A stretch of 64,000 nt of DNA. It comes from Panulirus ornatus (lineage: Eukaryota; Arthropoda; Malacostraca; Decapoda; Palinuridae). Made by a program: the position numbers and the translations under genes. The stretch is from assembly GCF_036320965.1 (NCBI RefSeq), contig NC_092241.1, forward strand, positions 23,742,055 to 23,806,054. Direction: 5' to 3'. Shown here in pieces: positions 47,476 to 59,214 of the stretch (positions are counted from its first letter, which is position 1; each line of letters begins with the position of its first letter). The notes beneath the pieces are model-generated. The model ran no database searches, was not told the origin of the DNA, and saw nothing but the letters and a program-made list of their open reading frames with translations.

Positions 47476-47753
47476 AAAAGAGTAAAGGAAGCCTCAGGAT
47501 GATACATAGAGATTACAATATGCACGTCTCACAGATGGCAGAGTACGGATAATGGAGATGTTAGATATAAATAGATAGACTGGCGGATTTAGGCTTCTCA
47601 TGGTAAGTAGGAGACACGGAGACAGACACAAGTGTTAGTGTGTTCGAGAGAATTTCCTTTACCAGCAGCTTAGTGAACATCCGACCATGAGAGGGATTGA
47701 TGCAGCATCATTAGCAGAGCTCATCCTGACGCAGACCAGCAGGGATGTTGAAA
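47476..47753. other. Unique spacer
   Basis: Nothing was recognised between the RTE copy and the 56-bp array. Confidence 0.4.
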
Positions 47754-48033
47754 ATATATGATACACCACGTGGAAAATGTGACCACGTGATGGTGTATGT
47801 CACGTGGTAATATATGATACACCACGTGGAAAATGTGACCACGTGATGGTGTATGTCACGTGGTAATATATGATACACCACGTGGAAAATGTGACCACGT
47901 GATGGTGTATGTCACGTGGTAATATATGATACACCACGTGGAAAATGTGACCACGTGATGGTGTATGTCACGTGGTAATATATGATATACCACGTGGAAA
48001 ATGTGAGCACGTAATGGTGTATGTCACGTGGTA
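47754..48033. repeat. 56-bp minisatellite, 5 copies, three CACGTG sites per unit
   Basis: Exactly 280 bp, five units. Each contains ccacgtgg, ccacgtga and tcacgtgg, giving about 14 CACGTG E-box palindromes in 280 bp; the last unit has gcacgtaa in place of one. An inverted repeat also runs across each unit: atacacca-cgtgg pairs with ccacg-tga-tggtgtat with a three-base bulge. Four units are almost identical and the fifth carries atgatatacc and gtgagcacgtaatgg changes. Confidence 0.95.
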
Positions 48034-48074
48034 AAAGAGGAGATAAAAGAGCAGATATGAGACGTCATCATGAA

Positions 48075-48965
48075 GGGTTCACTTTCTCAGAGAAACATAA
48101 GCCACACACGTCCTTCTTATCCTCAAACCATGTCGTCTGTCACTAAGGTCATCTTTGTTGTGTAGGAAGTCAGTCATGTACTGTTGACCATCTCTTCTCC
48201 ACAGACCATACTTACTGGTCAGGGACACTCGCTTGTAGTTCAGCGCTTCTTCCCAGTCTCTTCTTATACTGAAGTATGACGTTTGCCCTTTTCACGTCCT
48301 TGAAACTTTGCCTTTTTCCAGCGACATCTTGTACAGTATTTCAAGTGATCAGTCAAGTGTATCTGTAAACATCTTTAGCACATACGATGAACTTTTAGCA
48401 GCACATGAGCCCTGTTTAGGTTAAGACCCTTTAATATTTACTTAGTGTTTTTCATAAACATCTCATTGGTTTCTAAGTCCTCGTCTCCGTCCCATCCCAG
48501 TGACTAGACCAACTGTGTCTATAAGAACACTTCTGAAGTTAACGTTCGTGTCCTCACACATCCTTGCATCATCATCATCTGCAATTTTTCCTCCTGAGTC
48601 CATTATCCTGACTAGTTGCTCTTTAACTAACGATTCACCTCTCATGAAATCATGGAAAATGGTTTGATTTTCTCACAGTCTGTCCACACTGTTCTTTAAC
48701 CACTTTCTCTGTTCATCCTTTTTTAGCCTACCTTCCTCGTTCCTTGGTCCCTCAACCTCACAAAATGATGGCTGGATGGAATATCGCTAATATCTTCTTC
48801 GCAACACATCTGCAAGCTTCTGTGCTTAATGTCATCTTTTACTCAGCCATTCTTCCCTCTACATCAAGCTTCCCTCTATATCTCAGGCTACAAGTATTCC
48901 TGTAGTATAACTTCGTTGAAAATCTCACAGAACCGCTCACCACAAGGCCCTGGTTGTGGGTCAGT
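48075..48965 (-). mobile_element. CR1/Jockey-like relic, region before the RT palm
   Basis: Minus-strand translation shows F-H-D-F-M-R-G-E-S-L-V-K, D-S-G-G-K-I-A-D-D-D-D-A-R-M-C-E and V-N-F-R-S-V-L, resembling the start of the LINE reverse transcriptase region (F-Y-x-Y-V-R-S-K, G-x-I-x-x-D-D-x-x-x-x-x-x-N-x-x-F-x-S-V). In other frames it continues with D-W-E-E-A-L-N-Y-K-R-V-S-L-T-S-K and L-S-D-R-R-H-G-L-R-I-R-R-T-C, resembling N-Y-R-P-V-S-L-T-S and L-S-x-x-Q-H-G-F-R. Stops and frame changes are frequent. The order is right and the identity low; it is an old copy without a catalytic centre. Confidence 0.5.
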
Positions 48966-49020
48966 AAACCCCTTCTCCCAGAGTATGTTGCCTTGAGAAC
49001 TGTTGAGCTTTGTGTTGTGT

Positions 49021-50545
49021 CCCGGATGTTTTTCTCCCTGCCCCTCACCCTTGCCTATTGTGACCCTTGGGTCTTCCTGCCCCTCACCCTTGCCTATTGT
49101 GACCCTCGGGTCTTCCTGCCCCTCACCCTTGCCTATTGTGACCCTCGGGTCTTCCTGCCCCTTACCTCTGCCTCTTGTGATCTTTGCGTTTCCCAGCCCC
49201 TCGCACCTACCTCATGTGTCCCTTGGGTCTCCCTGCCCCTCACCCTTGCCTCATGTGTCCCTTGGGTCTCCCTGCCCCTCACCCTTGCCTCATGTGACCC
49301 TTGGGTCTCCCTGCCCCTCACCCCCACCTCATGAGACCTTTGGGTCTCCCTGCCCCTCACCCTTGCCTCATGTGACCCTTGGGTCTCCCTGCCCCTGACC
49401 CCCGCCTCATGAGACCTTTGGGTCTCCCTGTCCTTCATTCCTGACTCATGAGACCCTTGGGTCTCCCTGCCCCTGACCCCCGCCTCATGAGACCTTTGGG
49501 TCTCCCTGCCCTTCATTCCTGCCTCATGAGACCCTTGGGTCTCCCTGCCCCTGACCCCCGCCTCATGAGACCTTTTGGGTCTCCCTGCCCCTGACCCCTG
49601 CCTCATGAGACCTTTGGGTCTCCCTGCCCTTCATTCCTGCCTCATGAGACCCTTGGGTCTCCCTGCCCCTCACCCCTGCCTCATGAGACCCTTGGGTCTC
49701 CCTGCCCCTGACCCCTGCCTCATGAGACCCTTGAGTCTCCCTGCCCGTCACCCCTGCCTCATGAGACCCTTGGGTCTCCCTGCCCCTCACCTCTGCCTCA
49801 TGAGACCCTTGGGTCTCCCTACCCCTCACCCCTGCCTCATGAGACCCTTGGGTCTCCCTGCCCCTGACCCCTGCCTCATGAGACCCTTGGGTCTCCCTGC
49901 CCCTGACCCCTGCCTCATGAGACCCTTGGGTCTCCCTGCCCGTCACCCCTGCCTCATGAGACCCTTGGGTCTCCCTGCCCGTCACCCCTGCCTCATGAGA
50001 CCCTTGGGTCTCCCTGCCCCTGACCCCTGCCTCATGAGACCCTTGGGTCTCCCTGCCCCTCACCCCTGCCTCATGAGACCCTTGGGTCTCCCTGCCCCTG
50101 ACCCCCGCCTCATGAGACCTTTGGGTCTCCCTGCCCTTCATTCCTGCCTCATGAGACCCTTGGGTCTCCCTGCCCCTGACCCCTGCCTCATGAGACCTTT
50201 GGGTCTCCCTGCCCCTCACCCTTGCCTCATGAGACCCTTGGGTCTCCCTGCCCCTGACCCCTGCCTCATGAGACCCTTGGGTCTCCCTGCCCCTCACCCC
50301 TGCCTCATGAGACCCTTGGGTCTCCCTGCCCGTCACCCCTGCCTCATGAGACCCTTGGGTCTCCCTGCCCCTGACCCCTGCCTCATGAGACCCTTGGGTC
50401 TCCCTGCCCCTCACCCCTGCCTCATGAGACCCTTGGGTCTCCCTGCCCCTGACCCCTGCCTCATGAGACCCTTGGGTCTCCCTGCCCCTGACCCCTGCCT
50501 CATGAGACCCTTGGGTCTCCCTGCCCGTCACCCCTGCTGGTTGCC
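49021..50545. repeat. 39-bp minisatellite (~39 units)
   Basis: The unit is cctcatgagacccttgggtc + tccctgcccctgacccctg, and is a multiple of three. It is therefore open on both strands as 13-residue repeats: G-L-P-A-P-D-P-C-L-M-R-P-L on plus, G-S-H-E-A-G-V-R-G-R-E-T-Q on minus. The left end (49040-49200) has diverged units with cctattgtgaccc, and homogeneity increases to the right. Each mature unit carries gagaccc-tt-gggtctc, a 7-bp inverted repeat with 2-nt spacer. I do not consider it a gene. Confidence 0.95.
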
Positions 50546-50695
50546 GGGCTGGTCTACCCTTCCCTCAGATGTACCACATAATGACACAAGTAATCACAAG
50601 TGTCATGTCCAGCACTCAGGCCAGGCCAGGTAGATCACCGCTCTTCTGTCTTCACCTTTGTTGCTGTTGTTTCGCTCCAGCTTATGGTCAGTTTG
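50546..50695. other. Spacer between 39-bp and 31-bp arrays
   Basis: Single-copy sequence with nothing recognised. Confidence 0.4.
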
Positions 50696-51790
50696 GGGTA
50701 CCACTGGAATACTACTCTAGTGACCTCTGTACCACTGGACCACCACTGTAGTGACCCCTGTACGACTGGACCACCACTATAGTGACCTCTGTACCACTGG
50801 ACCACCACTGTAGTGACCCCTGTACCACTGGACCACCACTATAGTGACCTCTGTACCACTGGACCACCACTGTAGTGACCCCTGTACCACTGGACCACCA
50901 CTGTAGTGACCTCTGTACGACTGGACCTCCACTGTAGTGACCTCTGTACCACTGGACCACCACTGTAGTGACCCCTGTACGACTGGACCACCACTGTAGT
51001 GACCTCTGTACCACTGTACCACCATTGTAGTGACCCCTGTACGACTGGACCACCACTGTAGTGACCTCTGTACCACTGGACCACCACTGTAGTGACCCCT
51101 GTACGACTGGACCACCACTGTAGTGACCCCTGTACGACTGGACCACCACTGTCGTGACCTCTGTACCACTGGACCACCACTGTAGTGACCCCTGTACGAC
51201 TGGACCACCACTGTAATGATCTCTGTACCACTGAACCACCACTGTAGTGACCCCTGTACGACTGGACCACCACTGTAGTGACCTCTGTACCACTGGACCA
51301 CCACTGTAGTGACCTCTGTACCACTGGATCACCACTGTAGTGACCCCTGTACCACTGGACCACCACTGTAATGATCTCTGTACCACTGAACCACCACTGT
51401 AGTGACCCCTGTACGACTGGACCACCACTGTAGTGACCTCTGTACCACTGGACCACCACTGTAGTGACCTCTGTACCACTGGATCACCACTGTAGTGACC
51501 CCTGTACCACTGGACCACCACTGTAATGATCTCTGTACCACTGAACCACCACTGTAGTGACCCCTGTACGACTGGACCACCACTGTAGTGACCTCTGTAC
51601 CACTGGACCACCACTGTAGTGACCCCTGTACGACTGGACCACCACTGTAGTGACCTCTGTACCATTGGACCACCACTGTACCACTGGACTAGCATCGTAG
51701 TGACCCTGTACCATTGGACCACCAATGTAATGACCTATGTACCATTGGACCATCACTGTAGTGACCCCTGTAATGTTGTACCATCAAAAC
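50696..51790. repeat. 31-bp minisatellite (~35 units)
   Basis: The unit is gtgacccctgtacgactgga + ccaccactgta, with ctctgtacc for ccctgtacg. The two variants tend to alternate, giving a 62-bp higher-order pattern, and some stretches (about 51200-51360 and 51360-51560) repeat as longer blocks including aatgatctctgtaccactga. Minus-strand frames of up to 337 codons are artefacts of a stop-free unit. Confidence 0.95.
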
Positions 51791-52110
51791 CATTATCTCT
51801 TCACCAATACTGTCATGCACTGCTGTACCGCTAGTACCATGAACCGCTGCACTACTATCACCTTGTACCACTACGTAGAACCATGTACCGTTGTACCACC
51901 ACTGTCATGCATTGCTGTACCACCGCTACCGTGTGACATCGTGCCATTACCACCATCGTGCCATTAACCCCATCGTACCATTACTACTATGTGCCGTTGT
52001 ATTGCCACCACCATGTACCCTTGTGCCACCATACCGCTGCACCACAACTTCCATGTACCAGTGTAGCATGTCCTACCACAGCCACTACCAAGGGCATGTG
52101 CGCTTGGTCG
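51791..52110. repeat. Decayed edge of the 31-bp array
   Basis: Irregular accat/gtacca/ccatgt-rich sequence with no fixed period. It looks like old, diverged units of the neighbouring array. Confidence 0.55.
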
Positions 52111-52984
52111 ACAGATCCTAATTTTCATGTCGCATGTTTCCTTAATTAGTCGTTGGGATGACCCCAGGCAGATCATCCTTGGCCATATCACCTCAAGTAA
52201 CGTCTTTTATCATTAACATGTTGCCGTCCTGGGAAGAGGAGCGCATGCATAATCACCTTAAAGGCTAAATCTAATTCCGTCTCTCCCTTGTCAAAGTTCT
52301 AAGTGAGTTATAACGCATGACGGACCCATTAGGAAGGTACGGGGTCGATATTCAGATGGCCACCATGAAGACTGGGCAATAACAGGAGACGGCTTCTCCG
52401 TGCTCATGCTCGTGTGATCAGGGTGATGTCAGCTGTTATCTTACGAATCTCGTATATACTTTCATTCATCAAATTCTCTTATCATTATCACGTTGAGATT
52501 GGAAGCTGGAGACCCTGTAACTACGGTGGGCACCTCTGTGGTTGTGGTGACCACTGTGCTGATGGGTCATTATCCTCTGTTTACTAAGCGACAGCTGGGC
52601 TCGGGTCGGTAAACAACACCGTCGAGGGAGGGACGGATGAACGCCTCAGTCGCTGATTAACCTGGACCTCGATGCATCTCATTTACAGTGCTCGAATGTC
52701 CTCATTTCTTATCTACTGAATATTTCTCCTCTTATTGTCCTTAATTCAAATACCGTAACACCATGTGGCACACAGTCCGCCCAACAAGTTTGCTTGGCTC
52801 ACTCTGGTCTCTAGCAAACACACCAACTTCCTTCAACATCGCACATACCACCCACTGTTATCACTTTTATATATCGTATTACTAACTCATTATTCTTAAC
52901 CAAATAGGATCACTGTGTTAATTACACAAACTTACAGAAAAGGATTATGCATGAACTACCCCAGCGCTGGCTGGCTTCTTGTTT
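52111..52984. other. Unique region, nothing recognised
   Basis: No repeat or open frame of interest was found between the 31-bp array edge and an old RTE copy. Confidence 0.4.
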
Positions 52985-53755
52985 ACAAATAGTGATGAAG
53001 TGAGGAGGAGATGGAGCGAGTATTTTGAAAAACAGTTAAGAATGTTTCATGATTGAGTGGCAGATATAGGGCGTTTTGGTCGGGGGGAGGGGTTATGCGA
53101 AGAGAGAAAGAGAATCATGGAAAGTGGTTTGGTGAAGCGAGAAGAGGTGGTGAAAGCCTTGCGGAAGATGAAATGCGGCAAGGCACATAAAGTGTATGAT
53201 ATTGTACTTAAATTTATAAAGGAAGTGGGTGACTGTTGTTGATTGGTTAGTAAGGATATTCAAAGTATGTATAGATCATGATGAGGTGTCCGAGGATTCG
53301 AGGACTGCATGTATAGTGTCATTGTTTAAAGGCAAAGGGGATAAGGTGAGTACTCAAACTACAGAGGCAGAAGTTTGTTGATTGCACCTGGTAAGTTGTA
53401 TGGAGGATATTGATTGAGAAGGTGAATGCAAGTACTGAGGAGGAGCAGAGTGGTTTTAGAAGTGGTAGAGAATGTCTGAATCAGGTGTTTGCCTCAAAGA
53501 ATATGTGTGAGAAATACTTAGAAAAGCAGATTGATTTGTATGTGGCATTTATGGATCTGAAGAAGGCATATGATAGGGTTGATAGAGATGATTTGTGGAA
53601 GGTGTTAAAAATACATGGTGTGGAAAGTTAGCTTCTAGAAGAGTGAGAAGTCTTTATCAAGGGAACGCATGTGTACGAGTAGGAAGAGAGGAGAGTTAAT
53701 GGTTCCAGTTGAATGTTGATCTGCAGCAGGAGTGTGTGATATATCCATAGTTCAC
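52985..53755 (+). mobile_element. RTE-like copy, old, first part (interrupted by CR1)
   Basis: It starts at gatgaagtgaggaggagatgg (R-R-W-S-E-Y-F-E) and covers [33 protein letters not shown] and a decayed Q-Q-E-C-V motif B. Frames 53057-53242 and 53410-53631 are the readable pieces. It is broken at tatccatag (53755) by a CR1 relic; the element resumes at 54794. It is the most diverged RTE copy in the window together with 59872-61536. Confidence 0.75.
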
Positions 53756-54793
53756 ATGAGTTTACATGAGAAAGACAGACAACAGGAAACCTGATTAGCC
53801 CATGACTAGGTTGTCTAGTAAAGAAAAAAATGGATTTTTACTTGACAACAAAATGTAATTCTGCTCCCCACTTTTTAAGCTATCGTTTTTCTAAGAGTAT
53901 ACCTGAATTTTTTGCAGATATTTGTCTAAATGACTTGAAGGTATCCATAGTCTTAACATTCACTACGTCTGACGGTAAGTTATTCCAGTGCTCAACACAC
54001 CTATTGGAAAAGAAGCTTTTTCCCACGTCTGCACTACATCTTTTAGCTTTGAATTTTATTCCATTTGTCCTGGTAACCGTATTTTCTTGTATTTCGAATG
54101 CATGTTCGTGATTTAATTTGCCGAACTTGTTCAGAATTTTGAACACTTGGATTAGGACGCCCGCTAAGTCTACGTTTTTTAAGGGAGAAGAGATCCAATC
54201 GTTTTTGCCTTTCTTCTTATGCCAGATTTGTAAGCGATGGGATCCATTTTGTCACGCGTCTTTGTACTTGTACTAATTTTTCCTCGTCTTTTTCATGGTT
54301 TAGGGACCAAAACTGGAGTGCATATTCAAGGTGTGGTCTTACGAGAGACTTTTAAAGTTTGAAAATTGTTTCTAGTGTGTTGTAATCCATGTTCCTGGCT
54401 ATGAAACCTAACATATGTTGCTTTTTCATTTACTGCTTGACACTGTTTAGCGTATCTCAGAGTGCTACTAATGAGTACTCCAAGGTCCTTTTCTTCATTT
54501 ACTTTAGTCAGAGTTTCCAAATAGTTTGTAGTCATAACGTATATTCATATCTCCAAAGTGCATAACTTTACATATGTCTACATTGAACTTCTTTTGCTGT
54601 CTGTCTGACCACTTTGCTAGTAAGTTATCTTTAAATAATTTCGCAGTACCTTCTGATTACAGTTCTACCTCTTAGTATAGATATGAGACCGAGTCCTGGA
54701 TCATTAATGTATATTATGAAAAGAATTTGGCCCAGGACCGACCCCTGTGGCACACCACTCGTTAGGTCTAGCCAATCTAAGGCTTCGCCGTTT
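53756..54793 (-). mobile_element. CR1-like element inserted into the RTE copy
   Basis: Minus-strand order from 54793: L-D-W-L-D-L-T-S-G-V-P-Q-G-S-V-L-G and I-I-Y-I-N-D-P-G-L-G. A deletion removes most of F-A-D-D (only I-S-I-L-R-G-R remains). Next come L-T-K-V-N-E-E-K-D-L-G-V-L-I-S and a decayed R-P-H-L-E-Y region. Frame 53880-54146 has I-K-F-K-A-K-R-C, V-G-K-S-F-F-S-N-R and H-W-N-N-L-P-S-D-V-V. The 3' end at 53756 carries the repeated catgtaaactcatgt motif on the minus strand, as in the 2167-3342 copy. Inactive. Confidence 0.85.
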
Positions 54794-55934
54794 GATTTGT
54801 TTATTGATGAGATGATGAGAGAGGTAAATGCAAGAGAGAGGGACGAGTATGCAATTAGTGGGGGCCTGGGAAGTGAATCAGTTGTTGTTCGTCGATAATA
54901 CAGTACTGGTGACTGATACGAATTGTTGACTGAGTTTGGAAGAATGCGTAAAAGGAAAACTTTAGTGCAAATATGAATGAACGCAAGATTATTAGGTTCA
55001 ACGGGGTTGAGGAACAAGTTAGCTGGGATGTAAGCTTGATTGGAGAAAACTTAAAGGAATTGAAGTGTTCTAGATATCTGGGAGTGGACTTGACAGTGAA
55101 TAAACCATGAAAGCGGAAGTAAGTCATAGGGTGGGGAGGGGGCGAAAGTTCTGCGAGCAGTGAGAATGTGTGGAAAGAGAGAACGTTATCTTGGAAAGCA
55201 AAATGGGTGTATTTGAAAGAACAGTAGTTCCAGCAATATCATATAGATTCGAGGCATGGGCTATAGATAGGGTTTGGCAGGGGAGGGTGGATGTGTTGGT
55301 TATTAAATGTATGAGGATACTATGTGATGTGAGGCGGTTTAATCAAGTAAGTAATGAAAGGTTAAGAAAAGTGTGGTAGTAAAAAGAGTTTGGTTGAAAG
55401 AGCAGAAGAGGATGCGTTGAAATGGTCTGGACATATGGAGGGAATGAGTGAGGAAAGGTTGTCGAAGAGGATATATATGTCAAAAGTGTAGGGAACAAGG
55501 AGAACCAGGAGACCAAATTGAAGGTGGAAACATGGAGTGCAAAAGATTTTGAGCGATTGGGGCTTGAATATGCAGAAGGGTGAGAGGCTTGAATTGAAAC
55601 GATGTGTTGTACTGGGGACAACCTGCTGTCGGTGGACTAAACCAAGGCATGTGAAACATCTGGTGTAAGCCATGGAAAGGTTTGTGGGGCCTAGATGTGG
55701 ATAGGGAGCTCTGTTTTCGATGCATATTGTGCACAACAGCACGAGTATGGATGTAAGCAGATGGGGTCTTCGTCTATTATCTGGCACTACCTTGCTAACG
55801 TAGGGGAGGGAGATTGGGTGTGGAGAAGAAAAAATGTGTATGATTTTTCTTTTCCTTTTCTTTCATGCATTTTTGATGTTCCCTGTGGGGTGAGGTGGCG
55901 TCGGAAATTAATGACGGCGAACAAGTGTATGTAC
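54794..55934 (+). mobile_element. RTE-like copy, old, second part (interrupted by Tc1)
   Basis: It resumes with L-F-I-D-E-M-M-R-E-V-N-A-R, then a corrupted catalytic region (gttcgtcgataatac, where the F-A-D-D-T frame is lost), and C-terminal pieces including V-K-R-A-E-E-D-A-L-K-W in shifted frames. The 3' UTR from about 55625 includes ggggtgaggtggcg. It is cut at tgtatgta by the Tc1-like transposon; a few bases (tacatatt) continue after it at 59863. Confidence 0.75.
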
Positions 55935-56500
55935 AACTCCGGCCAAAATTCACTCGACATCGTTGGTGAAACCTGGCATTTGGCAGACGATGTAAACATA
56001 CAGTGATCGTAATATTCATTCACGGCTCCGAAAGCATATGTAAGGGACAATGTTATTGGTTCATTGCTGCTTGAACGCTCTTTGTGTATTCGCAGACAAG
56101 AATATAGTCACGAATTTGTCAACATTTGTCAGGTAATCAATTTTAAACCTCTATAAACAGCTTCATAATGCTGACGTATCGTATTGAATCTCATGTGTAA
56201 TGCTTGAAAGATAAATATCAGACACACAAAACTCCAGTTCGTTAGGGAATACGACGATACATGTGAAACTCTAGCATGAGACATGATCTATCTACTATCT
56301 AGCTATAACCGGACGCTATATGAAGTAAAGCTTGTATTGATCCCTATATTGTGTATTGATTCCCTGTTTGTAAAGAAAAAAAATAGAAGCCACACCGGAT
56401 ACGTGACTGATTATTTGTTTGACTGTAGAACAGGAGGAGGCGGATGATTCAAGGTGGCCCAGGTGAGGAGGAGAGAGACGCGGCGTAGTGCGAGGGTAGG
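55935..56500 (+). repeat. Left terminal inverted repeat of the Tc1-like element
   Basis: Matches the inverse complement of 59215-59862: tggtgaaacctggcatttgg, cgtgaatgaata-type inverted segments, tgcttgaacgctctttgtgt, ctatctactatctagctata and gtagaacaggaggaggc. The arms differ by many substitutions and small indels, so the insertion is not recent. Confidence 0.8.
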
Positions 56501-56550
56501 GAAGAGGACATGACAAAACTAAACAGGGAACGAATACTAGGGTTATGTAT

Positions 56551-56577
56551 CACACACACACACACACACACCACACA

Positions 56578-56608
<31 letters not shown>
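56551..56608. repeat. (AC)n microsatellite, interrupted
   Basis: About 58 bp of CA repeat with cacaccacac interruptions, just inside the left inverted repeat of the Tc1-like element. Confidence 0.95.
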
Positions 56609-57298
56609 CTATGTAATTCACTCTCATGTTCACTGCATGTATTCTTAAACACAGTATGATCCAGCCTATCCAAGTAACAGTAGTTCGGTGTCGTAAATAA
56701 GAAAAAAAGTTAAGCATTGATATCAAGATCTTCATAATTACGAAAGTAATGTAGTTATTTGCATGTTCATAATATATTTTCCACTATGTATAGCGTCTCG
56801 TAAAAACGGAGAATGTTTGGGCAATATCATTGCTTGTATTACTTAGTACCAACAATATAATACGTCTGTCAGCATAATTATTGTGTTAGCACGACATACT
56901 ACGTGAGTGACACTAACAGTAAGCTGGGGAATCTATACCTTGTGTTCACTCTGGGTGTTACAAACATGGCGACACCTGGCAGCTGTACTACTGAAAACTA
57001 CTGAATTGCCTTAGCTTTGTTTACCAGTGACAACTGGGCTATTACAAAACAAATTTCATTTCTGTCATATATATGACTATTCCTGGGTAAGATATCAGAC
57101 ATAGTACAAAATACACATATTAGTATGTGTTATTTAGAGAATGAATATGGGAACATATCAGTAGACCCACACTATGACAGGCAACATATGCGAGGTCTCA
57201 AGATGTGTTGGGGTGAGCAACGTGTGACTTATCCCTGCACAGCAGACCAGAATACATCATAGCTACTATCGTCCTGATAAAGTGTTAGACAATACAAG

Positions 57299-58260
57299 AT
57301 GAAGGACTATCATCAACACACAGTAACAATTAGAGGAAGAATGATTGGTATGAGTGAAAGTGGTAAATCACCAACAAACATATCAAGAGAATTGGTGATG
57401 ACCAGAGACGCGGCCGGTCTACCTGTGGTGACAAGATGGCAAGAAGACAGCAGCAGTTGACGTGATCATCAGAGAACAGGACGACCACGAGCGGCAACTG
57501 AAGAACAGGTCATCAAAGATGCTTTTGATGGAGACCATTTCCAGAATGCTGTTAACAAGACGGAAAATTGGCACATGACTGTTTCAGCAGGAACAGTACA
57601 ACAACAACGAGGACTGCACGAAGTTATCATACAATACCTGACACGTATTGTGAAGGACGACTCATCTTTGCAAGGTAACACATCAACTGCAATGATATGG
57701 ACCTCTGGCGACGTGTCATATTTAGTGACGAAAATATATTTTCTTCAACAACCCATCATGATAAACAACGTTGTTGCCGGTAAAATAATACAAGATATGA
57801 GCGTGAAAATATATACGAAACTGTGAGAAGTGGGCATGTGACGTGTAATGTTTGAGGTGGATGTTCATGCACAGCGTTGGAGAAATCACACCTATACATG
57901 GACGGTTCACACTGCTGACCAATACCTAGAAATTCTCTAGGAAGTTATACTACGTTAGTGCGAGCGTATACGTTTCCCGAGCCAGAAAGATTTATCTTTA
58001 TCCATGACCGATCCCCCATCCACACGGCTCGAGTAATACATCGCTGGTTCGCTGAACATCAAGACATTCAACTATTAGGCTGGCCAAGTAAAGTCTGTGA
58101 CTGCAATCCCATTGAAAATGCATGAGTAAACATAGTGAATACTTGGGAACCTGGTGCAGAGAGAACTTCACAAGACTTACTACAGCAGACAAATCAAGAG
58201 TGGGAAGTATTTAGGAGAAAGCCAGATGTAGTCAGACGACTGGTACAATCAATGCCATGA
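57299..58260 (+). pseudogene. Tc1/mariner transposase, frameshifted and with stops
   Basis: The ATG at 57299 opens a helix-turn-helix region: I-R-G-R-M-I-G-M-S-E-S-G-K-S, V-T-R-W-Q-E-D, and after a TGA at 57458, R-T-G-R-P-R-A-A-T-E-E-Q (the GRPR linker). Catalytic part: R-V-I-F-S-D-E-N with the first Asp at 57727, S-G-H-V-T-C-N-V-W-G-W, F-I-F-I-H-D-R-S-P-I-H-T-A-R with the second Asp, then W-P-S-K-V-C-D-C-N-P-I-E-N. I count 35 residues between the second Asp and Glu. A TGA replaces the Trp after E-N-A. The expected stop is at 58258. The total length is not a multiple of three; frame changes occur around 57610-57690 and 57780. It cannot produce active transposase. Confidence 0.8.
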
Positions 58261-59214
58261 AGGAGGATGGACAGAATTTTTGTATGTTAGTTTGTGGTTG
58301 TAGTTGGATATTCAGTGCTGTTACATGTTACTAATGTGTCACTGTGATGTTATCTACGTAATGATAGTATCTTACGTGATAAAAATAACTTACCAGATGA
58401 ATGTAATGTTGTGTGTCCACAATAGTTTGTATGTAATGATATGGTAGACAACTCTGCATTCGTTTCCTTCATCCTATAATACAGGTTTTCCACCATAAAT
58501 ATCGCCATATTGTGACATATGAATTACGTACCGTACTTTATTACTTAAATTTCATTATGGATATATTACGTCTTCTTCACGTGACGTCATCTTAAGACCT
58601 ATTGGTAAACAACAATGTTTCAACATCGTCAGTGAATGCACCATGTAGTTAGCTTTGCAGGAATTAGTCTATATCCTATTTTGAGGTTATTTGTTATGAC
58701 ACTATGATATGTGATTTGCATGTTGTAATACAAGCATATCATAACACTTAGTGATGAAGGTCATACAATTATTGCCAACTGATCATCCCGACACACTATC
58801 CTGCTATTAGAGAGGCGTTGCCACCTTTTTCATTTTGATTCTTATGTATTACGTTATACATATGTCAGTGGAATCGTCTGTCACTGGTGTCAGGACAAGA
58901 GTGTTACAACCATGTGGTAGTTAGTATCTTTGATATATTTGTTGCTGTTTCATTTCATCCTTCTGAGTTCGTATGGCGAGTGTAGTTGCGTTTGCTTAGG
59001 GTTATTACCGGCGTAAAACCTGACAGCATTTTTCCCATTTCCTCCCATTCCTTTCTCTCTCTCGTGTCTCCCAAACTGTCAGTCATCACACTGTTTCATA
59101 CACATCTATTTCACAGTTATGTTGTCTGCTTATTTGTGGCACCTACAGATTACAAGAACTGCTGTGCCATTACGATCAGCTGTTACTATACCAAGTGTAT
59201 CTAGTCCACATCTG

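Noticed and set aside
49133..50633. 13-residue repeat proteins on both strands of the 39-bp array
   Set aside because: Unit length is divisible by three and free of stops on both strands; no start context or flanking domain.
50712..51725. 337-codon V-V-Q-W-Y-R repeat frame
   Set aside because: Same artefact, from a 31-bp unit with a 31-residue period in three frames.
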